DNA of 34,838 nt from CAILLO01 sp964579735. Lineage in GTDB: Bacteria > Bacillota > Clostridia > Saccharofermentanales > UBA5734. The position numbers and the translations under genes were made by a program. The notes below the pieces were generated by a model. The model searched no databases, had not been told where the DNA came from, and was given only the letters and a program-made list of their open reading frames with translations. Within the stretch, counting starts at the first letter, position 1, and each line of letters opens with the position of its first letter. Shown here piece by piece: positions 23,597-30,684 of the stretch. Where the stretch lies: assembly GCA_964579735.1 (NCBI GenBank), contig CAZOHH010000018.1, positions 1 through 34,838 of the forward strand, read 5' to 3'.

Positions 23597-25228
23597 TTAC
23601 TTGCCGTACATTTCGTTGACGCCGGCCGTGACGGCATCGCCGCCAGCGGTCTTCCAAGCTGCGATCAGGGTGTCGTAGTATTCGATCGGCTCGACGCCCA
23701 TGATGATCTTGGTGTAGCCTTCGACGAGGAGGCTGTCGAGGGTGGAGCCGTAGTCGACGACCGCCTGAGGCGTGGAGCCCCAGACCTTGCTCTTCATGAG
23801 CTGGTCGTTGTCGACGTGGCTGATGGCGCGGGAGAGGGAGGACTTGTCATAGCCCATCTGGAGGTAGCGGCCGAGGCCGACGAGGTCCTTGTCCTTGAGC
23901 CACTTCTGGATCTCGTTGTAGAACAGGGTGGCGTTGCCGGAGGGGAACTTCTCGACGCCGGTGGCGTTCGCAGCCACAACGGCCTTGATGTCGTTGTAGT
24001 GCTGGAACAGGACCTTGAACGGGCCGGTGACGTGGTGCATGTCATTGGTGTTGAAGGGAAGGACCTGCTCGAGCGTCATGGTGCCTTCGCCCAGGGAGAT
24101 GTCGAGGACGTCGACATAGTTGTCGATCAGCTTGATGAGGGCTTCAGGAGTCTCGTATCCAGCGCGCACGCAGTTGTAGCCGTCGTTGGCGAACTGCAGC
24201 GGGAACATGAGCTTCTTGTCGTCGACGACAGGCAGCGGATAGGAGACGAAATAGGTTCCGTCGCCCTGGTTCACGACCATGTCCTTGCCGACCTGCCAGC
24301 CAGCCCAGTTCTGCTGTGCAAAGGCGCCGACGTTGCCCTTGAAGGCATCCTGGAACATGGCGGAGTTGTCGAGGGTGGCGAAGTCTTCGCGGACGAATCC
24401 GTTCTTGTACCACTCCGCCCACTTGGCGAGAGCGACCTTGGTTTCAGGAAGGGTTGCGCCGTAGACGATCTTGCCGTCGGGTCCGTCGACCCAGATCTGG
24501 GGATACGCGTGGAAGGCGGGAGCGAGCTGGAAGAACACGTTCAGGTTCTTGTCTTCCATGATGCCGTACTTGGCGGCATGGTTCGTCTTGAATCCGGCCA
24601 TGATGGCTTCGAATCCAGCGATCGTGGAAGTCTGGGCATCGGTGACCTTGTCGGCATCGGCCCAGTCTTTTCTCAGCCACAGATGCATCGTGGAGGTCTC
24701 GTAGCCGTAGTTCAGTCTCGGCATGCCATAGATCTTGTCGCCGGACATCGCGGTTTCCATGATGTCCCAGGTCTTCTCCTGCATCTTCTTGAATTCGGGA
24801 GACGCATAGTCGTTATAAGCGGAGGTCAGGTCGGCGAGCATGCCGGCCGCGAGTAGCTGGTTGAACTGGACTGTGTTGGCCTGGAAGGCATCCGGAAGCG
24901 TCTTGGATGCGATCGCGAGGTTCAGCTTCACGTCGTATTCGATGGAAACCCAGTCGGCCTGGACTTCGACATTGAAGCGCTCTTTCCACATCTTGGTCCA
25001 GAGGTTGTTGTTGTAGTCTTCGCCCGTGGCGAACTTGGCATTGGTGATTTCAGGATAAGCGGCCTTGATCACGACGGTCGTCGCGAACGGGGCTCTCCAG
25101 TCGATGGCACCGGCCGTGGGAGTCGCAGCGCCCGTAGGAGCCTTCGTCGCGGTCGGAGTGCCGGAGCACGCGACCATGGAAGCGACCAGGATGACGGCCA
25201 ACAGAATCACTAGTAAACGTTTCATCAT
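23597..25228 (-). CDS. Sugar-binding lipoprotein of an LplABC-type ABC transporter
   Basis: Extracellular solute-binding protein of 543 residues, the large type that accompanies LplB/LplC permeases. The start at 25228 follows AAGGAGGAG at ideal spacing; a second ATG is the next codon. The N-terminus MMKRLLVILLAVILVASMVA ends in a lipobox with Cys21, followed by a Thr/Ala/Pro linker. The mature protein shows the family 1 pattern of two lobes rich in Trp and Tyr. It should capture an oligosaccharide, perhaps one with beta-mannose given the GH2 gene downstream. The divergent YesMN-like genes probably control it. Confidence 0.92.
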   Translation of the reverse strand: MMKRLLVILLAVILVASMVACSGTPTATKAPTGAATPTAGAIDWRAPFATTVVIKAAYPEITNAKFATGEDYNNNLWTKMWKERFNVEVQADWVSIEYDVKLNLAIASKTLPDAFQANTVQFNQLLAAGMLADLTSAYNDYASPEFKKMQEKTWDIMETAMSGDKIYGMPRLNYGYETSTMHLWLRKDWADADKVTDAQTSTIAGFEAIMAGFKTNHAAKYGIMEDKNLNVFFQLAPAFHAYPQIWVDGPDGKIVYGATLPETKVALAKWAEWYKNGFVREDFATLDNSAMFQDAFKGNVGAFAQQNWAGWQVGKDMVVNQGDGTYFVSYPLPVVDDKKLMFPLQFANDGYNCVRAGYETPEALIKLIDNYVDVLDISLGEGTMTLEQVLPFNTNDMHHVTGPFKVLFQHYNDIKAVVAANATGVEKFPSGNATLFYNEIQKWLKDKDLVGLGRYLQMGYDKSSLSRAISHVDNDQLMKSKVWGSTPQAVVDYGSTLDSLLVEGYTKIIMGVEPIEYYDTLIAAWKTAGGDAVTAGVNEMYGK

Positions 25229-25339
25229 TGTTTCTCCTCCTTGAGTTCTTTCCTTTGATTTTTCAATCGAACAGGCAAGTGGACGTTTGGACAGGAGATT
25301 TCGAGTCAGCGACTTCGCTACTTGATCAGCATCACCCCC

Positions 25340-25371
25340 CATTTGGTACTCGTACGATTCTGGTACAAATG
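25340..25371. repeat. Imperfect inverted repeat in the sugar operon leader
   Basis: CATTTGGTAC (25340-25349) is complementary to GTACAAATG (25363-25371) if one G is bulged. It falls within the predicted 5' leader of the binding-protein gene and could be an operator half-site pair or an RNA hairpin. Confidence 0.35.
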
Positions 25372-25377
25372 TGGCGC

Positions 25378-25398
25378 CGAACGATGGCCTCTCGTTCG
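25378..25398. repeat. Perfect 7-bp inverted repeat near the sugar operon start site
   Basis: CGAACGA (25378-25384) and TCGTTCG (25392-25398) are exact complements with a 7-base spacer. It lies just downstream of the predicted minus-strand -10 box, a position suited to regulation of the sugar operon, either as DNA site or as a hairpin at the 5' end of the mRNA. Confidence 0.45.
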
Positions 25399-25409
25399 TT
25401 GACATTGTC

Positions 25410-25438
25410 ATACTAGCAACTTGAACAAGTACACACAA
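25410..25438 (-). promoter_or_regulatory. Candidate promoter of the sugar operon
   Basis: On the minus strand TTGTGT (25433-25438) and TAGTAT (25410-25415) have 17-base spacing. Each box matches the consensus only at about four positions, as expected of an activator-dependent promoter. Confidence 0.35.
25419..25430. promoter_or_regulatory. Palindrome ACTTGAACAAGT shared by both divergent promoters
   Basis: Five-base arms ACTTG and CAAGT flank AA. The site covers the -35 box of the plus-strand promoter and lies in the spacer of the minus-strand one, so one bound regulator could affect both. The protein that would bind is unknown. Confidence 0.4.
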
Positions 25439-25449
25439 CAATATATCTT
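25421..25449 (+). promoter_or_regulatory. Candidate promoter of the yesMN-like genes
   Basis: TTGAAC (25421-25426) and TATCTT (25444-25449) are 17 bases apart. The leader to the ATG at 25633 would be about 177 bases. Confidence 0.4.
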
Positions 25450-25632
25450 ATCCTTTGTATAAATTATTGACTCCATTGTCCATTCGCTCCAGAGGATCGG
25501 CGGGTCGCTTGCAAACTCCATGCCCTGCACTTATCATGCAATCCAGACGAATACGGTCGGAACTGCATTCGCTTCCTCCACTGCCTGCAGCAGTCGGTTG
25601 CTTCCCAACCGGCCTTTCCCATGGGTGGAATC

Positions 25633-27405
25633 ATGAAGATTCTCAGGCTCAGCGTTCTTGGGCGGCTCATCGTTCTTTTCCTGGGGATCCTGCTGCCGAT
25701 TTCGATTTCGGGAGCGTGGATCGTGCTTTCCGCGAACAAGGGACTCGAAAAGGAGATTTCGAAGTCCGTGCAGCAGAACGTCGAGAACTTCACGGAGGTG
25801 TTCGACAGGCAGTTGTCCGAGATCAACATGACCGCCTTGTCCATCCTCGCACAGAGCCGCGTCCAATTGCTGGCCAGGCAGAACAGCCGCACGAAATATG
25901 AAACCTATACCAACATCAACACCATGCGCGAATTCATGACCAACATGACCAACATCAAGAATCCCAACTACTTCATCGACAACATCCGGGTCTACCTCCC
26001 TCGACTCGGGAAGGCATACAATGCCGACGGCTACGTCAAAGGCAGCATCCAGGACCTGTCGGACGAAGAATACCAGGCGTTGCTGGACGTCAAGAGCACC
26101 AGCGGGAACCTGATCTACTATGAAGACCACCTGATCACGCTCAGCACGCTGACGCTTCAGAATCCCCGGAGCATGATCGAAGTGGAGTTCAACCTTGCGA
26201 ACCTGTCGGAATATCTCTCCTCCCCCCTCATCTACAGCGGTTCCTTTTATCTGTTCATTCTGCCCGAGCAGAGTTTCTTTCTCAGCAACATGGACAAGGA
26301 ACATTCCGACCAGCTTCTGTCCATGACGCCGGACGCTCTCGACCGCGCGACGGAATTCCGGTTTGCCGGAGACCCGAATACCTCCTACAACGTCTTCCTC
26401 TCCACCATTCCTTCCATCGGCGGAACCTACGTCCAGATCATTCCCCAGAACCAGCTGATGCAGCCTTCGATCTTCTCGACGCGCTATGTCCTCATCCTTC
26501 TGATCGTCATGCTCCTCGGCGTCCTCGTGTTCTTCGGCGGTGCCTACAACCTGATCCACAAACCGCTGCACAAACTGATCCTCGGCTTCAAGGCCCTGGG
26601 GGAGGACAACGATTTCCACATGCGTGTCGCGAGTTCGGAGTCTCCCGACTTCTCGTATCTGTACAATGCATTCAACAAGATGGCGGAACAGCTCTACAAG
26701 CTGATCTACCAGGACTACTATCATGGGATGCTGCTGCAGAAAGCGAACCTGAAGCAGCTGCAGGCGCAGATCAACCCCCATTTCCTGTACAACAGCTATT
26801 TCATGCTGTATCGGATGATCAAGTCCGAGCAGCATGAGGAGTCGAAGATCGTGGCGAAGGAACTCGGGACCTATTTCCAGTACATCACGAGAAACGATGC
26901 GGATGCGGTGACCCTGCTGGATGAGTTCACCCACGCGAAGATCTACTCCAACATACAGTCCGTGCGTTTCGGCAACCGGATCCGTGTGGAGTTCTCGGAA
27001 TTGCCGGGAAATTTCGCCCGCTTCGAGGTGCCCAAGCTCGTGCTGCAGCCCATCGTCGAAAACGCTTTCAACTATGGGTTGGAGAACAAGGTGTCCGATG
27101 GTCTTCTGAAGGTCGGTTTCACGGACCGGACGACTTCTCTGGTCATCACGGTGGAAGACAATGGCGAATCCCTGACGGACGAGGCGCTCGCCGAAATCCA
27201 GAGCCGGTTCGCGGTTCCCGGGATCGACGGCATGCAAGGCGAGATCACCGGACTCGTGAACATCTACAAGCGGCTGCAGATCTTCTTCAAGCGAGACGAC
27301 GTCCTGAGCGTCTCCCGTTCTCCACTCGGGGGAATGAGCGTGCAGGTCCTCATTTATGAACCGGAATCGGAGGTGACGGGCGATGTTCCGATTGCTGATC
27401 GTTGA
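25633..27405 (+). CDS. YesM-like sensor histidine kinase
   Basis: Membrane kinase of 590 residues. TM1 (about 8-32) and TM2 (about 285-304) enclose an extracellular sensor domain of roughly 250 residues, followed by HAMP and the His_kinase domain of the LytS/YesM class. The phosphoacceptor is His383 in QAQINPHFLYNS. The N-box is LQPIVENAFNYGL. The G-box reads VEDNGESLTDEA, with Glu where the second Gly of DNGxG is usual, while the later GLVNIYKRLQ is normal. The start at 25633 has GGTGGA upstream; an ATG 12 bases earlier lacks a ribosome binding site. It overlaps the regulator gene by 23 bases and probably senses an extracellular sugar or sugar-loaded binding protein. Confidence 0.9.
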   Translation: MKILRLSVLGRLIVLFLGILLPISISGAWIVLSANKGLEKEISKSVQQNVENFTEVFDRQLSEINMTALSILAQSRVQLLARQNSRTKYETYTNINTMREFMTNMTNIKNPNYFIDNIRVYLPRLGKAYNADGYVKGSIQDLSDEEYQALLDVKSTSGNLIYYEDHLITLSTLTLQNPRSMIEVEFNLANLSEYLSSPLIYSGSFYLFILPEQSFFLSNMDKEHSDQLLSMTPDALDRATEFRFAGDPNTSYNVFLSTIPSIGGTYVQIIPQNQLMQPSIFSTRYVLILLIVMLLGVLVFFGGAYNLIHKPLHKLILGFKALGEDNDFHMRVASSESPDFSYLYNAFNKMAEQLYKLIYQDYYHGMLLQKANLKQLQAQINPHFLYNSYFMLYRMIKSEQHEESKIVAKELGTYFQYITRNDADAVTLLDEFTHAKIYSNIQSVRFGNRIRVEFSELPGNFARFEVPKLVLQPIVENAFNYGLENKVSDGLLKVGFTDRTTSLVITVEDNGESLTDEALAEIQSRFAVPGIDGMQGEITGLVNIYKRLQIFFKRDDVLSVSRSPLGGMSVQVLIYEPESEVTGDVPIADR

Positions 27406-29044
27406 CGACGAACCACATGTCGTGAATTGGCTCGTCGATCTGTTCCAGGCGCAAGCCGACATGGACCTCGAGGTCCTCAAGGCCTATTCGGGCATGGTGG
27501 CGCTCGAGCTGCTCGACCATCATCGCGTCGATGTCATCGTGCTGGACATCAAGATGCCGGGGCTGTCGGGTCTTGAAGTCGCGGACCGCATCAACCTCAA
27601 CTGGCCCGCGTGCAGGATCGTCTTCCTGACCGGACACAGCGATTTCGATTCCATCTACAAGGCGAACAAGAAGAGCAATGTCACCTACCTGTTGAAAACG
27701 GAAGACGATGCGGAGATCATCACGGCGGTCCAGAATTGCATTTCGTCCCTGGAGGTCAATCGGAAGAACGACGATTTCGTGACGCAGGCCATCTGGAGCG
27801 AGCGTTTCTCCCAGCACCTGGTCAAGCGTGAGATCCTGAGGCACGTCATCGCCGGACTGCGGCTCGACGAAGTCCGGGAGCGGATCCGATGGCAGCCGAA
27901 GGATCTGAAGTTCGACGGCTCGCGTCCCGTGTTCCTGATCCATATCAGGATCCGCTGGTTGAATGCCGTCCAATACGACACGGACTTCAACGCGCTGATG
28001 ATCCGGATGGAGCACATCATCCAGACGAATCTGAACGAGCGATTCTCCGTGGCTCTGGTGGACACGGATCCGACGAACGTGGTGTGCTTCCTCCAACTCC
28101 TACCTGACTCCGCACAGACCACGGTCGCCGATTCCGTCTATGTGAAGGAATCCCTGGACGGCATCGTGACCCAGTGTGCCGCCGCCCTTTCCTGTTCCGC
28201 GATCTTCCTTCTGTATGAAAGGGAGGTCAAGTGGAAGGACGTCGCCATCGCCTGCGAGCAGATGGCGGAAAGGTGCCAGACCCTCCTGCAGACGGAGATC
28301 TTCTCCGAGTCCTACGCTTCGGTGTTCAAGGCGGAGCAGGATCCCGCGACCCTCGTGGAGACCTGCACGAGGCCGCCGGTCGCCGCGAGCCTTTACGAGA
28401 ACCTATTCCACTACATCAATCAAGGCGACAGGAAGGCCTTCCACGCCGAATTCATGAAGCTGTCCCGTCAGGTCCATGCCAAGAACAACATGCATCACCT
28501 GCCGACCGTGCGGATGTACCAGTCCGTCACCTTGATCTTCATCGATTTCATCATCCGATATTCCCTGCAGGAAAAGATCTCCTCGAGAATCCGGTTGCAC
28601 AATCTGTTCTCGCTGGATAGCTTCGACTGCTGGATCGATGCCTTCCACTATCTTGAAAAGGTGGCGGAAGCCTTGTTCGCTCTGATCGGCAACGAGGAGC
28701 AGAACCGAAACGAGCGTTTGGTCAGCGCGATCAAGCACTATATCCGGAGCCACCTGGATTCGGAGATGACGCTCACGAGCATCGCCAACAACGTGAACTA
28801 CAGCAGTTCCTACATCTCCCGCGTGTTCAACCAGACGGCCCAGATCAGCATCTCCGCCTACATCAACAACACGCGCGTGGAGAAGGCGAAGGAGCTGCTG
28901 CAGCAGACCAACGAGAACGTGCAGGAAGTCGCGCAGAAGACCGGATTCGTCACCCCGCAGTATTTCGCCATCGTCTTCAAGAAGAACGTCGGGATCTCCC
29001 CGCGCGAGTACCGAAGCCTCTATTTCCCTGAATCCGGTCGGTAG
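27383..29044 (+). CDS. YesN-like AraC-family response regulator
   Basis: Cytoplasmic regulator of 553 residues. The receiver domain (1-125) has the acidic pair in LLIVDDEP (Asp8, Asp9), the phosphoacceptor Asp55 in VIVLDIKMPG, the switch Thr83 and Lys105 in YLLKTED. A central region of about 300 residues has no named domain. Two AraC-type helix-turn-helix motifs occupy the C-terminus (about 450-550): the first in LTSIANNVNYSSSYISRVF, the second in VQEVAQKTGFVTPQYFAIVF. GGAGGTGA precedes the ATG, inside the kinase gene. It most likely activates the divergent sugar operon. Its last 25 bases overlap the end of the opposing ATPase gene. Confidence 0.92.
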   Translation: MFRLLIVDDEPHVVNWLVDLFQAQADMDLEVLKAYSGMVALELLDHHRVDVIVLDIKMPGLSGLEVADRINLNWPACRIVFLTGHSDFDSIYKANKKSNVTYLLKTEDDAEIITAVQNCISSLEVNRKNDDFVTQAIWSERFSQHLVKREILRHVIAGLRLDEVRERIRWQPKDLKFDGSRPVFLIHIRIRWLNAVQYDTDFNALMIRMEHIIQTNLNERFSVALVDTDPTNVVCFLQLLPDSAQTTVADSVYVKESLDGIVTQCAAALSCSAIFLLYEREVKWKDVAIACEQMAERCQTLLQTEIFSESYASVFKAEQDPATLVETCTRPPVAASLYENLFHYINQGDRKAFHAEFMKLSRQVHAKNNMHHLPTVRMYQSVTLIFIDFIIRYSLQEKISSRIRLHNLFSLDSFDCWIDAFHYLEKVAEALFALIGNEEQNRNERLVSAIKHYIRSHLDSEMTLTSIANNVNYSSSYISRVFNQTAQISISAYINNTRVEKAKELLQQTNENVQEVAQKTGFVTPQYFAIVFKKNVGISPREYRSLYFPESGR

Positions 29045-30002
29045 TCCTCGGTCTCCTGGGGTTTCAGGACGATGCGGCCGTCCTCGAGTTCGGCGCGCAG
29101 CATGCCGCGGCCGTGGAGACCCAGAGCATCGAGGTAGCCGCGGGGCAGTTGCAGTCGGCCGGTCCGGTCGAGCACCACGAGTTCGTCGTGGCTGGCGTCG
29201 GCGGCACCGGTCTCCCCTGCCCCCTCGGCGTCGCTCATCCCGAGGGCGCCCAGGCGGGCCAGCTCCTCGGCATAGTGCCGCGTCATGAGGAACTCGCTGC
29301 TCGTGCGCCCGTCCCGGATGGCCACGACGCGCTCCACCGACCGGGACAGCTGGCGGTCGTGGGTGACGATGACGATGGTCAGCCCCATCTCCCGGTTCAA
29401 GGTCCGGAAGAGGTCGTAAAGCATTCCGGCGGTCCGCCGGTCCACCGAACCGGTCGGTTCGTCGGCAAGAAGCAGTCCCGGTCGGTTGGCCAGGGCGATG
29501 GCGATGGCCACGCGCTGCTGTTCGCCGCCGGACAACTGCTGCAGCCGGCTATTCCGGCGAGGAGTCAGGCCGACCCGATCCAGCAGTTCGAGGGCGCGGG
29601 AGCGGCGCTCCCCGGCCCCATCCAGCATCATGGGGACCTCGACGTTCTCGACGGCGGTCAGATAGGGAATCAGGTTGCGGGCGTTGTTCTGCCAGACGAA
29701 CCCGACGGTTCTCCGCTTGTATTCGACCCGCTTCGCCTCGCTGATGGAGAGCAGGTCGTAGCCGTCGACCTCGAGCCTTCCCGCCGATGGCCGGTCCAGT
29801 CCGCCCAGCAGGTTCAGCAGCGTGGACTTGCCGGAGCCGCTGTTGCCGATGATGGCCATCATCTCGCCCCGCTGCACCGTCAGGTCCAGCCCTTGCAAGG
29901 CCAGGACCTCGAAGTCGTTGGTCTTGAAGATCTTGACCAGACCCTCGCACTCGATCATGGGACCCGTCTTCGCGGACGCCGTCTTCAGGACGGCTTCGGC
30001 GC

Positions 30003-30006
<4 letters not shown>
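29020..30006 (-). CDS. LolD/MacB-like ABC ATPase fused to a C-terminal AbrB-like domain
   Basis: Protein of 328 residues. The ATPase domain (about 17-240) is complete: Walker A GNSGSGKST, Q-loop FVWQNN, signature LSGGEQQRVAIA, Walker B LLLADEPTGSVD, H-loop IVTHD. After a flexible Gly/Ala/Glu linker, residues about 277-316 look like a SpoVT/AbrB swapped-hairpin domain: a strand, TGRLQLPRGYLDALGL, then a strand ending GRIVLKP. That fold normally binds DNA as a dimer. The fusion is unusual; it could dimerise the ATPase or link transport to gene control. The start overlaps the stop of the preceding ATPase gene (ATGA), so the two are coupled. Fourth gene of the MacB-like operon. Confidence 0.9.
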
Positions 30007-30680
<674 letters not shown>

Positions 30681-30684
30681 GGCG

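Larger units (their letters stand above)
25229..25632. promoter_or_regulatory. Divergent regulatory region between the sugar operon and yesMN-like genes
   Basis: These 404 bases hold no gene and include the most A/T-rich stretch of the window, at about 25400-25480. Promoter candidates face both ways, with predicted starts about 50 bases apart and leaders of roughly 175 bases on each side. Three inverted repeats, listed separately, lie between 25340 and 25430. The right part (25480-25632) shows nothing I can name beyond the GGTGGA ribosome binding site before 25633. Confidence 0.6.

Noticed and set aside
25399..25404. A perfect TTGACA on the plus strand before the kinase gene
   Set aside because: No -10-like sequence lies 16-18 bases downstream; TTGAAC at 25421 pairs better with TATCTT.
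25534..27480. A 648-codon minus-strand frame opposite the kinase gene
   Set aside because: Antisense to an intact YesM-like gene; no family features.
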